64,000 nucleotides of DNA from Isochrysis galbana (lineage: Eukaryota; Haptophyta; Isochrysidales; Isochrysidaceae), in NCBI GenBank assembly GCA_018136815.1, contig CM030941.1:172439-236438 (forward strand). The letters are read 5' to 3'. A program made the translations under genes and the position numbers. The notes under the pieces were generated by a model. It did no database searches. It was not told the origin of the DNA and was given only the letters and a program-made list of their open reading frames with translations. Numbering within the stretch: the first letter of the stretch is position 1; the number at the start of each line of letters is the position of its first letter. Below, piece by piece: positions 30,811 through 40,991 of the stretch.

Positions 30811-33126
30811 ATGAGCACCGGCACGGACAACCTCCACATCTCACGATGGCTGCGCTTCAGTGACCCGCTCACGCAGGCCCAGTACACACGCACCATCTGG
30901 ACGCCACGCAACATGATCGGCATGATGCTCATCAAGCTGGTCTTCTCGATGTACTACGCTGTCATGGCCTTCTTTGGAAGCATCTCCCATTGGAAGCACT
31001 TTGACACGATCATTGGCGGCAGGAAGGGGGTCTTCTCCATCGCGATCGCATCGTATGAAGCCGGCATTGCCGTGTACTGCTTTGTCATCCTGCGCATCTG
31101 GGCGAGGGCACGCCAACGGGAGGCCAGGGAGTCGGAGAACAGGGCAGCTGGCAAGGCGAGTGATGACGCCCGCGAGAAAAGTACGCGCTGGTCTCGCGTC
31201 CACGGGCTCGACCCGAGGAAGACCAGCTATCGCACGCAGATGGCAATTTTCGCGATCATGGTTTGGCCACCGCTCATTGTCCGCAATGTTGCTCTTGGAT
31301 ACACCTGTATGGACTTGATGACGGGAAGCTTTGGGACACAAGACGACTTCGATCTAAAATTGGATTATGTCCAGCTCCCCATCTACAGCTGGGAGGTGAT
31401 CTCGTACATCACCGCGACGCTGTTCACATATGGACCGCTGCTAACACTGGTCCAGGTACCAGGCATAATCATCTTCCCAACGGGGATCGTCGCAGCTCTT
31501 GGCCTTGTCATATTCGCTGCTGCTGGAAAGCTGTACATAACCATGGGCTTCACCATTCTCATGGGCGCCATATCAATCACCTTAGTGTACCTCGTCGCTC
31601 GTCTACCTCTCGAGCAGTATCGTGGTATGCGCATAGAGAAGAAGATCGCACAGACGCGTTCTCTCACGCTCGCTACGATTGCGCATGACATTGGCACTCC
31701 GCTGAATGCCCTTGTCTTGGCGTTTGGTGCAATGCGGCCCTCCGAACAGCCGCCCTCGCCCGATTCGGGCCATGGCGAGTTGAAGGCCAATGGCTCGTCC
31801 ACAAGCGTAGGTACCAGTGTGGCGAGCGAAGCCTCGGAGGCCGTTGACGTCTCACTGCACGCTATCGCACAACTACGCAAGACCATTCTGAACCACGTTG
31901 CAAACGCAGTCGGCCACGAGGATTCGAAGCCCGCGCCAGCAATTCCTAGACTGCAGCGCGTTCACGTCCAGAGCTTCGTGGATAGGTCGATCATGCCCGT
32001 CTTGAAGCAGCTTGTGAAGATTCACAGCGTTGGCAACGTTGTTGCAAAGTCAAATGTGCGCCCCGGTGCTCTACCATCAATCGACGACGTCATCGTGGTC
32101 GCCGACCCAGACTGGCTGCTCGACATGTTCCTCAACCTGATCGGCAATTCGGTCAAGTTCACTGAGTCAGGGCACGTTGCGATTGAGTGCTGGGTGCGGA
32201 ACCAAGACGAAGCAGGCATAGGTTCCGAGCCCATTTTTTCTGGCCTCAAGGAGCGCGCACCTCTTGAGGTCGTCTGTGCTGTGGAAGATACAGGCCCAGG
32301 GATTAACGAATCCGCTGCAAAGAAGCTCTTCCGCCCTTTCGCCCAGGTGAAGGGCACGCGCGGAGGCACCGGGCTCGGCCTCTCGTCTGTTGCCGCCAAG
32401 GCCACCAGTTTGGGCGGCGTTTGTGGTATTGCCAGGAACGTGCATGGTGGCGCTACCGTATGGTTCACGGTGCCATTGGCATCAGCTGGGCGCTCTATGC
32501 GTACGACGGCAAACGGCTCAACCGTTCCGCGTCTGCAGGCCATCGAGCTCCCGAGCTTCAGAGACAGCTACACGCGGGCTCGTCCTAGGGACGACGACGA
32601 GGGTTCCGAAGGCGAGACGAGTGCACTTTTGTCTGCGGATTCCCGCGCGCCACCGGCTGACTTATCGAACATGCGAGTGCTGATTGCCGATAACTCGCCC
32701 GTCATCCTGAAGCTCATGCAGTCCGCCCTCGAGAAAAGTCTGAGAGTTGGCGAAGTTGTTGCAGCCTCCTCGGGTGAGGATGCGAAACGCCTGATCCACG
32801 AGCGTGAAGCCGAGTGTTCGGCACGCCAATTCGATCTCGTGATGATCGACCATCAAATGAAGCCAGGCCACGCGTCTGCCTGTGATGTTGCAGAGTACTT
32901 GCGTGGTCGGCAGAGACGCGGCGAGATGGTACGCGTCTGCCTCGTCCTTCTGACCGGCGTGTCGCGCCAGCAAGTCTATGCTGAAGACCCGCGCGTCGAC
33001 GAGCTATTCAACCACGTTCTGGAGAAGCCTGTCTCGCCGGCAAGGCTGAAGAGTCTCTTGATGCAAGTCGCGTCATTAGCCAACCCCTTAGACTACTATT
33101 GGGACAACAACGCTCAACTAGTTTGA
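30811..33126 (+). CDS. Membrane-bound hybrid histidine kinase, copy 2
   Basis: The 771-residue paralogue of the kinase at 4969-7287 has the same layout: six hydrophobic segments, H-box AHDIGTPLN (His292), N-box, DTGPGI, GGTGLGL and a C-terminal receiver with Asp680. From the H-box to about residue 495 the two are identical as far as I can read. The region of residues 155-290 differs by about 25 residues, for example DDFDLKLDYVQLP here versus EDFKVELDYVWHS. A few scattered changes lie near residues 500-600. The divergent segment covers loops and helices of the membrane sensor. Both copies look functional, and with conserved output and altered input they may sense different cues. They are arranged head-to-head. 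Confidence 0.9.
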   Translation: MSTGTDNLHISRWLRFSDPLTQAQYTRTIWTPRNMIGMMLIKLVFSMYYAVMAFFGSISHWKHFDTIIGGRKGVFSIAIASYEAGIAVYCFVILRIWARARQREARESENRAAGKASDDAREKSTRWSRVHGLDPRKTSYRTQMAIFAIMVWPPLIVRNVALGYTCMDLMTGSFGTQDDFDLKLDYVQLPIYSWEVISYITATLFTYGPLLTLVQVPGIIIFPTGIVAALGLVIFAAAGKLYITMGFTILMGAISITLVYLVARLPLEQYRGMRIEKKIAQTRSLTLATIAHDIGTPLNALVLAFGAMRPSEQPPSPDSGHGELKANGSSTSVGTSVASEASEAVDVSLHAIAQLRKTILNHVANAVGHEDSKPAPAIPRLQRVHVQSFVDRSIMPVLKQLVKIHSVGNVVAKSNVRPGALPSIDDVIVVADPDWLLDMFLNLIGNSVKFTESGHVAIECWVRNQDEAGIGSEPIFSGLKERAPLEVVCAVEDTGPGINESAAKKLFRPFAQVKGTRGGTGLGLSSVAAKATSLGGVCGIARNVHGGATVWFTVPLASAGRSMRTTANGSTVPRLQAIELPSFRDSYTRARPRDDDEGSEGETSALLSADSRAPPADLSNMRVLIADNSPVILKLMQSALEKSLRVGEVVAASSGEDAKRLIHEREAECSARQFDLVMIDHQMKPGHASACDVAEYLRGRQRRGEMVRVCLVLLTGVSRQQVYAEDPRVDELFNHVLEKPVSPARLKSLLMQVASLANPLDYYWDNNAQLV

Positions 33127-33255
33127 GCGGATGCGCTCTGATTCGCCATCACTACAGCATTGCAGCTTTTCTTTTGAGGGTTTCCTATACCTTGTTGTGC
33201 AGTGACTGCCATGATTGTCTTCACACCCCATGCTCCGCGTTACCTTTCATGAGAG

Positions 33256-33467
33256 CCTGGTAGCCCAGCTCACTGGTAGCGTAAGGAGAGTGAGAGTCTG
33301 GGGTGTAGGCGATGGCGTGAGTCAGGACCGTGAGTGCTATGGGTCCCCCGTTTCTAGCAGTAGTCAGCAGGAGCCAAAATCTTTGGATTTTTTATACTTT
33401 TCTACATGCTGTTTGCAAACGAGCAGCGGTTGGAGCATCATCATGAGCTAAAGCTTATGTGCGCCTA
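33256..33467. other. Intergenic spacer
   Basis: 3' flank of kinase copy 2 beyond the duplicated block. No gene or repeat end was recognised. Confidence 0.4.
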
Positions 33468-34061
33468 CAAACTATTGTTATAGTTTGAGCGATGGAGCGC
33501 GCGCCGACCGCTCCCACTTCCCAGCCCCCCGCCGCCACGACGCCCCACCGGGGCCGCCCCGAGCCGCCGGAGCCGTAGCGCTCGCAGGCTGCCCCCCTCA
33601 CCCTCACTGACAGCGACGTCGACATGATCCTCCCGTCATCGCCTCCTCAGCACCCTCAAAAGCAGGGAACAGGCAGGGTCCTGTTCCCTGCAGAACAGTA
33701 GAGCCAGCTTTTGGCCATGCCGCCTGCCTCTGCCGCCATGCCACCCAACCAAGGGCTCCCCATGATGGGTGGCAGCACTGCTGTCACCCTCATGGAGGCA
33801 ACTCCTACCACCAGTGCACCCGGTCTCAAAGACCCCCTGCATGATGCGCAGAGCCATGGTGGCAACCTGTTCGGTGCCAGTGCTCGCCACCCCGCGCGCT
33901 TGCGCGGGTGTGGTTTGGATGGGTTGGATGGGCTCTGAGAGGGCTTTCTATCGAGCCGCCTCGGGCGGCGTGGGGCGTCCCAGGTGGGGCGCGGTGGCGA
34001 GGGTCGCCTGGGGCTCGGGAGCGGTCGCGGCACGCTCCATAGTTCAAACTATAACAATAGT
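33468..34061. mobile_element. Probable MITE/TIR element with AAACTATTGTTATAGTTT ends
   Basis: The left end (33468) and right end (34061, reversed) share AAACTATTGTTATAGTTTGA, then ATGGAGCG and GACCGCTCCC, in imperfect inverted orientation over roughly 80 bp. The outer 18 bp are also nearly palindromic. A third copy of the end is at 28752-28915. A strong hairpin (GGGAACAGG..CCTGTTCCC) lies at about 33665-33692. No target-site duplication is obvious, so the exact limits and class are uncertain. Confidence 0.45.
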
Positions 34062-34790
34062 TTATCTCGCGAGGCGCTTGAGCTTGGGCTCCTCACCAGC
34101 TGGCAGCCATTGCGAGGCCGACAGCCGGCGATCGGCCGACGCGGAACCTCCGCGTTTCTTATGGGGATTCGCCCGACATTCACTGCTTTGATTCCCTCAC
34201 GCGCGCAATCCTCCCATTCTCCCAAAATAGACCTCCATGGGCCGGACAAGGCGGGGGAGTCACTCACCGACGCCATGGATTTTCGTGGGGTAGAGGGGAT
34301 TCGCGCGCGCGGGGGGGGGGGGGGGGGGGGGCAGGTAAGGGGGGTCCCTGGGGAATCCTTGGACACCCAGGAGGGATGGAAAATAGTTGTTAAAAAGCGT
34401 GAGTGGCCGGCCTATTTCTGCTTTCTATCCTTCCCAAGGAAGTGACAGAAAGCAATGGGGGCGACATTCGATGGCACGGGGGCTGCGCTCGCCCCTTATT
34501 GCCCATTGAGATGTTACCGCCGAAAGCAAACGCACGCCGCCTCACCCAGATCCGCCATGGGACCACACGCAACTAAGCATGGCATGCTATGTCAGACGCA
34601 GCGAGCGCGATCATAAGGCCACGCAAACGCATAGACGGCACGGCTCAATCGAAAACATAGTACAAACATACGTGGGGTGCCAAAGCGCACAAGCGAGGGC
34701 CTCGGCCGCCTGCAAGAGCGGCCCAGAGCAGCGCTTGGTTCAAACCCATGCAAGGCGGGCAACGAAGCGAGCCGCCGGTGCACCAAGACG
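34062..34790. other. Intergenic DNA with a 20-base G run
   Basis: There is no supported gene. It contains an uninterrupted G tract near 34311-34330, preceded by GCGCGCGC, which is a likely sequencing trouble spot. Confidence 0.35.
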
Positions 34791-34795
34791 CTGCA

Positions 34796-36840
34796 CTAGG
34801 CCACTCCTGACGGCCCATCACCGCCGCTGGGAGGCGCCGGTGCGGCTATTGCGATAGGTCCCACTTCAGCAGCAGCTTCGTCACCTAGCACAGGTACCGC
34901 CTGAACCACCCTTTCCGTAGAGTCCATTGTAGCCATCTGGACGGTTCGCGGCATACACGGCTCCATTCTCCGCTGTAGCTGGCGCTGCCATTCAGCCTCG
35001 CCTCCATCTAGCATTGCACTGACGCACAGCCCGAGCATCTGCATACCCCTCGCGCCGAGTACGTGAGAGTGCAACCCTTGGCAGTGCCGCGTCACGCCCC
35101 CCGGGCCTTCATCTCTGCTCGCTGCTGCCGGTACAGCATCCACGAAAAAGCTTGGTTCGTTCTCTCGGGGCGACGTTGCAGGCACGCTCTCGAAGGGCTC
35201 CCCTGCGAGCAGCGCCTCGTATCGCTTCCGCCGCGGCTTGTCGAGCACCGCAGCTCGCGCCTCGGACGTCGTCAGCTCGGGGTGCCATAAGTCGACTATC
35301 AGCACAATTCGTTCGGAAGATGTGCGGTTCCATACCTGCGCCCGGTGATGCGAGTTGGCACGCGGCGGTCGCGGCTCCGCGCAGTCAGCCCTATGGCACG
35401 AGTGGCGACGGGCTGCGCGTGCGAGAACACGCACCTCGTGCTCGAACGAGTCGTCAAACAAGCAAACCTCACCCTCGACCCACCTGCAATCGGCGTAGCT
35501 GTAGCTTGAGCCGGAAGCGTGGCGCCGACCGGCGGCGCTTGAACAATGCCGACGCACGGGCAGCTCGAACAAGGCCGACGCGCGGGCAGCTCGACGCGGG
35601 CAGGCGTAGCGCACCTGCGTGGCGGGGAATTGCCCACGCGCATCGCGCAGTCGCCGTCCGGCACAACGAGCGCGAGATGCGCACGCAGCCGCGCGTTGGT
35701 GGGGCCGCAGTGCGGCCGGAGCGATGCACCGGGCGCGAGGAGCGAAAAGAAGGCGGAACCGCACCTAAGAGCATGGGGTGCGCTGGGTCAAGCGGCTAGC
35801 TGTGGATGAGAAGGTGCGCGCCCGCGCGGCGGGCCGCTCGCTCACGGGTTGCTCGTTGCTTCGACCCTCAGCCGCGAGCCGAGTAGCTCTGCCGTCTTGG
35901 GCATATGCGCGCAGTTGGAGTCGTGCCTCCGCCCGTTGACGAAAAGGGTGAGGTCGCCCCACGCGCCATCGGCGAGCGCGCCACCCGAGAGGGAAGCGAG
36001 TCCGCGTGCAGACGCCCTAGCCCGCGACTCAGCAAAGATCGCATCGCCGCCGCCCTTGGTGGCCGGCGGCGCGGCGCGCGCGGCGAGCGCTCGCAGCAGC
36101 TCCTCTCGGATAGTGGAGAACTCTTTGCGCAGGAGTGCGCATGCGTCGTGCGCACGCGCGTCATGCCATGGCGTGGCGCTCGGCACGAGCGAGCCGACGA
36201 GCTGCAGTGGCCGCTGCTCCACGCGCGCCCACAGCCCGCGCCGCACGGCCTCTGCATAGACATGGTTAGCCTCCTTTCCACACCTCTTCAGAGCACTCGC
36301 CCACAGCTGCCACACCCTCCTGTCATTGCCGTCGTTGTGCGCTGCAGCCTCATAGTTGTCGCTGGCGAGTGAATACCTCGGCTCCAGCACGTCGCGTCGC
36401 GGCGGCAAAGCGCTCCCTCCCCCCTTCCCGTCCACCGCACAGAAATCATGGAGAAGACCCAGATCCAATCTGAGGGCCGCGTAGAGAAGTCTCTCGCATA
36501 CGGCAGTAAACGACGAGGGCAGGGCGAACCAGGCGGAGTGGGGAGCGATGGTGCTGGCGGAGGCAAGCTTTGGCGTCAGGCACAGCCTGCGCAGCACGTC
36601 GTGCGTCTCGTTGAGCGCGAGACGAGCGAGCAGAGAGGCTTCGGGAGTTTTGTTTTCGTGGGCCCGAAGTGCGGAGAGTGTGTGGGAGGAGGAGAGGGCG
36701 GCTCTGGAGGGCAGGAAGAAGGGGTCGTGGGAGAGGATTGTGCTGTGCAGCCGCACGCGCGCCTCCTGTTCCTCGTCAGGCAGAGAGGAGAGCTGGTGGA
36801 GCAGAGGGAGGATGGAGTGGAGAGCGGAGGGCGCCCCCAT
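34796..36840 (-). CDS. Aspartyl/asparaginyl beta-hydroxylase family dioxygenase (4 exons)
   Basis: This is a 2-oxoglutarate/Fe(II) dioxygenase of the family that hydroxylates Asp/Asn side chains. My model on the minus strand is exons 36840-35846, 35764-35615, 35483-35435 and 35335-34796, giving 577 residues. Splicing joins SNP|CGSAFFSLLAPG, SPPR|RWVEGEV and FEHE|VWNRT, which restores the family core. That core is HCGPTN with metal ligand His350, the FDDSFEHE box with His397, and Arg407 in ERIVLIVDLWHPEL for 2-oxoglutarate. Introns are 81, 131 and 99 bp, all GT-AG. The N-terminal ~300 residues are helical and novel in part. The WGDLTLFVNGRR segment precedes the catalytic domain, as expected in this family. 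The ATG at 36840 is preferred over an upstream TTG because the sequence before it is low-complexity CT. The C-terminal ~130 residues are poorly conserved. Confidence 0.82.
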
Positions 36841-37340
36841 CCAGAGAGAGAGAGGGGAGGGAGGGGAGGGAGAGGGGGGAGGGGGCGGGGGGGCGGGCGG
36901 GGAGGGAGAGGGGGGGCCGCTTGCCGAAACAACCAATCGGTGGCGGTTGGGGGCGTCTCTGGAGAGAGGAAGAAGAGGAAGGAATCAGAAGAAAGAGAGG
37001 AAGAAGAGGGAGAGGAGGAAGAAGGAGAGGAAGAAGAGAGGGAGAAGAGGAAGAAGAAGGAGAGGAAGAAGAAGAGAGGAAGAAAGAGGAGAGGAAGAAG
37101 AGAGGGAGAGGAAGAGAGGAAGAAGAGAGGAAGAAGGAGAAGAAGAAGGAGAGGAAGAAGAGAGGGAGAAGAGGAAGAAGAAGGAGAGGAAGAAGAGAGG
37201 GAGAGGAAGAGAGGAAGAAGAGAGGAAGAAGGAGAAGAAGAAGGAGAGGAAGAAGAGAGGGAGAGGAAGAAGGAGGGGGCGGCGGGGGGGGAACGCAAGG
37301 GAAGGGGAAGAAGGGGGGAGGGGCTTCTATTTTCTATTTC
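36841..37340. repeat. GGAAGAAGA purine-rich tract upstream of the beta-hydroxylase
   Basis: Roughly 400 bp of GAAGAAGGAGAGGAAGAAGA repeats on the + strand (CT-rich on the gene strand) begin just upstream of the start codon. The large Glu/Arg/Lys and Ser/Leu/Pro ORFs across it are composition artefacts. Comparable tracts precede other genes in this window. Confidence 0.8.
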
Positions 37341-38060
37341 GAGAAGAGAGGGAGGTTGCGCGCGCGGGGGGGGGGGGGAGGTTCGTTTTCACGGAGGGTT
37401 CATTCACAGCGGAGGGCTCACGTAGGATTCTGGGCCCGAGCACGGAGTAGTAGTATTATGAACTCCTTACTGCCGGAGCGCCGCAATCGGCGCTTCCCCT
37501 CCGTTTCTTCAGTTTTTCTCCTCTTACGCTTGATCCGCGGGCTACCAGCTCATGGCGGATGGCAGGGGGGTATGCCGAGACGCACTGCTATGGCTATGGC
37601 CTCGCAGCCATATTTATCAATCAACTAGGCATGCTTCTTGGCCAAAATAGGTTGAGAAACTGAAGGGCCGATTTCGGCGCTTCGCTTTCGCTTTTATGAA
37701 TAATCAACGTGAAAACGTAAAAGAAAAAAAATCTTCTTAAAAATCCCCGCTACACTTGCGGCTTGCGGCAGCGTGCTTATGTACCTCCCTACTACCCAAC
37801 CTTTACCCCTAACAACCCCCTCCCCCTTTCCCAGTTCCCTCTTTAGCGGAGAAGCTGGTTCCAGGGAGGCCGCGCGCGCTGCTTCGGCCAGGGGTTGGAG
37901 AGAAGGGGGCGGGAGACTGTGACTCGTCCCTTGATCTAGTTTCGTCTTGGGTTTCCCTCCCTTATATAACTTATATGTAACGCAGGATCTTTATTGATAT
38001 CCGCCGTGGTTTCTACTAAGAGATTCAGCTACCTTAGTTGATGTTCCGTATGTAGGATGT
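37341..38060. repeat. Intergenic DNA containing a dispersed repeat (37728-37870)
   Basis: Within this gene-free stretch, 37728-37870 is the inverted counterpart of 29229-29385 (TCTTCTTAAAAATCCCCGCT, CTACTACCCAACC, TAGCGGAGAAGCTGG). The sequence directly after it, GAGGCCGCGCGCGCTGCTT, also occurs near 9866. Nothing else was recognised. Confidence 0.5.
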
Positions 38061-38061
38061 A

Positions 38062-38094
38062 GGTGGCTTGCCTTCATTTGGTCTCCTTCCATGA
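38062..38094 (+). repeat. Short GGTGGCTTGCCTTCATTTGG repeat
   Basis: The 33-bp sequence that begins GGTGGCTTGCCTTC and ends CTTCCATGA occurs here and at 38711-38743. Its first 25 bases are also found inverted at 39012-39036. Confidence 0.65.
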
Positions 38095-38324
38095 CCCCCC
38101 CCGCAGAGCACCCCGAAGGAGAGGCCCAGGAGCACCACGTACGCGACGAGAACGGCGTCGCCTTGGCTCGGTATGAGGGCGCGCCCCGAGAGGGCCTCCT
38201 TCGACAAGGATTCATTGTGGCATTGTGGTGACGTTGGTGAACATCTCGAGGAGGCAAGGAGAAAAAATAGGTCGTTAGAGGTTAGAGGTAGCACCCCCCC
38301 CCTCCACACTCATGAGGGTTCTGA

Positions 38325-38690
38325 ATGCAGCTATTTTCAGACATCCAAAAAATAAAACGACACAACTTAAAGAATCTGAAGCTAGATAGACGCGTGTTGC
38401 AACATTCGGATGATGATACGTTTCTCAAATTAGTTCCAAAACTCAACCAACACAAATCGTTGCTAAAAGATAATACGGCTAGGATACAAAGGATTGAGAA
38501 AGCACAAAAAGAAAGATACGTGAAATTAGCAATTAACCTTTGTAAATCAAACCATCTGAATGTACAGAATATGCATAAATGGCAAATTACCGCATTGAAG
38601 GAAAGCAGTATATTCAAAGAGGCATGTCCAGGAGTGGAACTCGGTGGGAGAGGAGGCGAGGAGCAAGGCGGGCACAGCTTAAAACTTTGA
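38325..38690 (+). CDS. AT-rich, lysine-rich orphan ORF
   Basis: About 121 codons read MQLFSDIQKIKRHNLKNLKL and on through a helical, Lys/Asn/Gln-rich protein. The last ~18 residues drift into Gly/Glu-rich sequence. The region is AT-rich with AAA and AAT codons, unlike the surrounding GC-rich genes. I recognise no family. It could be a fragment of a foreign or mobile gene. It lies between two copies of the GGTGGCTTGCC repeat, which suggests it travels with mobile DNA. Confidence 0.4.
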   Translation: MQLFSDIQKIKRHNLKNLKLDRRVLQHSDDDTFLKLVPKLNQHKSLLKDNTARIQRIEKAQKERYVKLAINLCKSNHLNVQNMHKWQITALKESSIFKEACPGVELGGRGGEEQGGHSLKL

Positions 38691-38756
38691 GAGTTCGAAC
38701 TTTCACCCAAGGTGGCTTGCCTTCATTTGGTCTCCTTCCATGAGCCCCAAGAGCCA

Positions 38757-38974
38757 AGAGAAGAAGAAGAGACGGGCTCATGACGCGGGGACAATGAAGA
38801 TTTCTCAAGGGAAGAACTCGACGTGACGACCGGAGCCGAAGGCGCGAGCGAAGATTTTGTGCTTGTCAGAGCAAGGCTCATCTCACTCTTGGAGATGGCC
38901 TGCGAGGGCGCGCCGGCAGCTAGCGCGGAGTGCGGTTCTTGCGGGGAGCTCATGGAGCTTTCCTCGCCCGGCAT
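38757..38974 (-). pseudogene. Chromovirus gag N-terminus fragment (inverted)
   Basis: The minus strand starts MPGEESSMSSPQEP and follows the gag at 11543 for about 70 codons with a 12-base deletion near the start. It departs after SSSSL. It is bounded by 25-bp inverted repeats at 38711-38735 and 39012-39036. Confidence 0.8.
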
Positions 38975-39039
38975 AAAAAAAATCTTCTAGTAATGTATTA
39001 ATCATGCTATCGGAGACCAAATGAAGGCAAGCCGCCTAA

Positions 39040-40150
39040 GTTGCTACAAAATCACTCACAAGAAACCCAAACAAACTCCAACGACCTTGGGCTCAGAAAA
39101 CTAACGTAAACACTCCGGAATCATACGATAAACAAACCCTCCCCGCGCGGCGAAGGCTGAGGTCGCGATCGCTCGTCATGCGCGAAGAAATACGGAAAGA
39201 GAGCGCAAAACTACGCAAACGAAGGGTTCGAACTATCGTCGTTAAAGTGAAACTCGTCCGCTGAAGCCAACGCGGAGGGTCGAGGAGAGATCCAAAATCG
39301 CGCGGGGGGAAGAAGGCGATGTGCGGAGAGACCTTCTAGACAAGCAACGAGCAAGGGGCGACGAAACGAGACGCGAGACGCGAGGCGCGTGCCATTCGTT
39401 CTTCCTTTCTTTCACCGAAAACGCGGCGAAACTAACGTTAAACATCGGTGCCCCCTCCGCGAGAATCGCGAAGAAGAACGGACGAGATGGAGGCAATCAT
39501 CGAAGGAATCGCGAGAGGAATCGAAGCGAGGGGGGGGGGGGGACAGCGCGCGGGGGGGGGGGGACGAACGACGGCCGGAGGAAACGAACCGCGCGCGGAG
39601 GAGAAGAACCTCGCGCGGGGGGGGGAGAATAATATAACGGCCGAAGGCGACGGATGGCACGCCGAGGAAAAGAACCTGCCGCGGGGGGGGCGCGAGGGAC
39701 CGAGGGCACGGCGGGGCAGCGTGGGAGGGCGCGAGGCCGATCTCGGAGCGAGATCGCGTCCTTTCCCTCGCGGAGCGCGGAGAGACCCCCCACGAGATAT
39801 CTTGGGACCGGAGAATGTTTTTGGACGAATCTTCCTGCCGTCGGCCGAGGAGAGGCGGACGGAGAGAGAGAGAGAGAGAGTCTCGCAGAGCGACTGCAGA
39901 ACGAGAAGTCGAAGTCCATGCCGGTTTATTACCTTAAACGAGCCAACAATTATAGTAACAGCAAAAACAAAATTCGAATCGCAAATTTCGAGACCAAAAT
40001 CTGCAAACCTGGACTTGAGACCATGGGGAATCCGAATCTGTGTGTCTTGTGCGTCAGTGGCAACACGGGGAACTGTTCAATTGTAATTGTGAGCGCGTAC
40101 CTTACACGAATATTCATGCCTACAGCCTTCAGATGGGCAGGAATACAACA
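39040..40150 (-). mobile_element. Chromovirus LTR, inverted copy
   Basis: Reversed, this begins TGTTGTATTCCTGCC (from 40150) and matches the LTRs at 10266 and 26442 over about 1.1 kb with moderate divergence. Differences include GATATC insertions and altered poly-G tracts. It ends at GTTGCTACA. A gag scrap lies beyond about 65 bp of unrelated DNA, so this is an older, rearranged 5' end of an element. Confidence 0.85.
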
Positions 40151-40668
40151 GACATCCGCCAAAGCCAAAGGTCGGGTGTCCACTGGGTGGCGGTCGGGTC
40201 TGACAGTGTCTGCCATTGAGCGCTATGAGCGACGAGGTAGGCGGAAGGTCAGAAGATCGCGACGCGTGGCGTCAGAGGGTAGAGGCGAGGCTAGCTAGCG
40301 AGCTAGTGGAAGAGAGAGAATGGAGAATGGGAACGAGAGCTTCTTAGGTCCGAGGTAGACACGGGAGACTACAGCATATGGACACGAAAAAATCTGAGAT
40401 ACAGAACCACACGAACTAACCCAAACGGAGCGAAAACTAACTACACCTGGACGGACGGCCAGGCGTCGGCACCAGGGCAATTCAGCAACGCGCAGACATG
40501 CGACAGAGGGGTCGACACAACGAGGGCAGATCTCGCTGGGGAGCTACGACCGAGGGACGAGAGAAGACAGAAGACAGTCATGGAACCTTTGATGACATCG
40601 AGAGAAAGTAAGAGAAGAGGCGGTATACCAATCGACGAGACCTTGAGGCTTAAAATAGCTCATAGGTT
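40151..40668. other. Intergenic DNA
   Basis: No recognised gene. Moderately GC-rich, with no clear repeat ends. Confidence 0.35.
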
Positions 40669-40800
40669 AGAAGTAAAAGCCTGTCATCGTATGAAATACG
40701 ACAACGTCAAGGCGTACGGGCAGGTGCGCTGAGGGGTGTCGTGATTGTACCGGGCTGGTGGGAGTAGCGGTACTAACGCTCAGATGTTTTATTAATACTA
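40669..40800 (+). repeat. Retroelement scrap with LTR-like start
   Basis: Bases 40669-40709 (AGAAGTAAAAGCCTGTCATC, CGTATGAAATACGACA) resemble the reverse of 27850-27895, next to the LINE fragment. From 40736, TGTCGTGATTGTACCGGG follows a GAGGGG run and is shared in reverse with 4031-4130. This looks like a polypurine tract and LTR start of a third family. Confidence 0.45.
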
Positions 40801-40991
40801 GCAGCATCTAGAAGTAGATGGCATCTTCCCCACAAGGTATTTTTTTCATTTTTTTAATTTTTTCGAAGTATGAGCAGCCTGCTCCCCTCGTTCTTTCGTT
40901 CTTTCTACAAGAGAACTCCCCGCCGCCGCCGCCGTTCACGAGAGAGAGGGAGAGGGAGGGAGGGAGGGAGAGGCAGAGGGAGAGGGAGAGA

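Larger units (their letters stand above)
30030..33255 (+). repeat. Right arm of the ~3.3-kb inverted duplication
   Basis: This mirrors 4840-8327: the GTAACCGCCGTCGCGACGG box, a CT-rich tract, a GC-rich leader, the kinase gene and roughly 100 bp of 3' flank. The kinase coding ends are very similar in both arms, while the CT tract and a patch of the kinase membrane region have diverged. Confidence 0.85.

Noticed and set aside
36448-37628. Large + strand ORFs rich in Glu/Arg/Lys upstream of and across the beta-hydroxylase exon
   Set aside because: They arise from the purine tract and from the antisense of a real exon. The minus-strand frames carry the family motifs.
40818-40991. Upstream in-frame ATG extension of the WD40 protein
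   Set aside because: The extra 58 residues are a hydrophobic/Pro run and an Arg/Glu microsatellite, so the ATG at 40992 is preferred.
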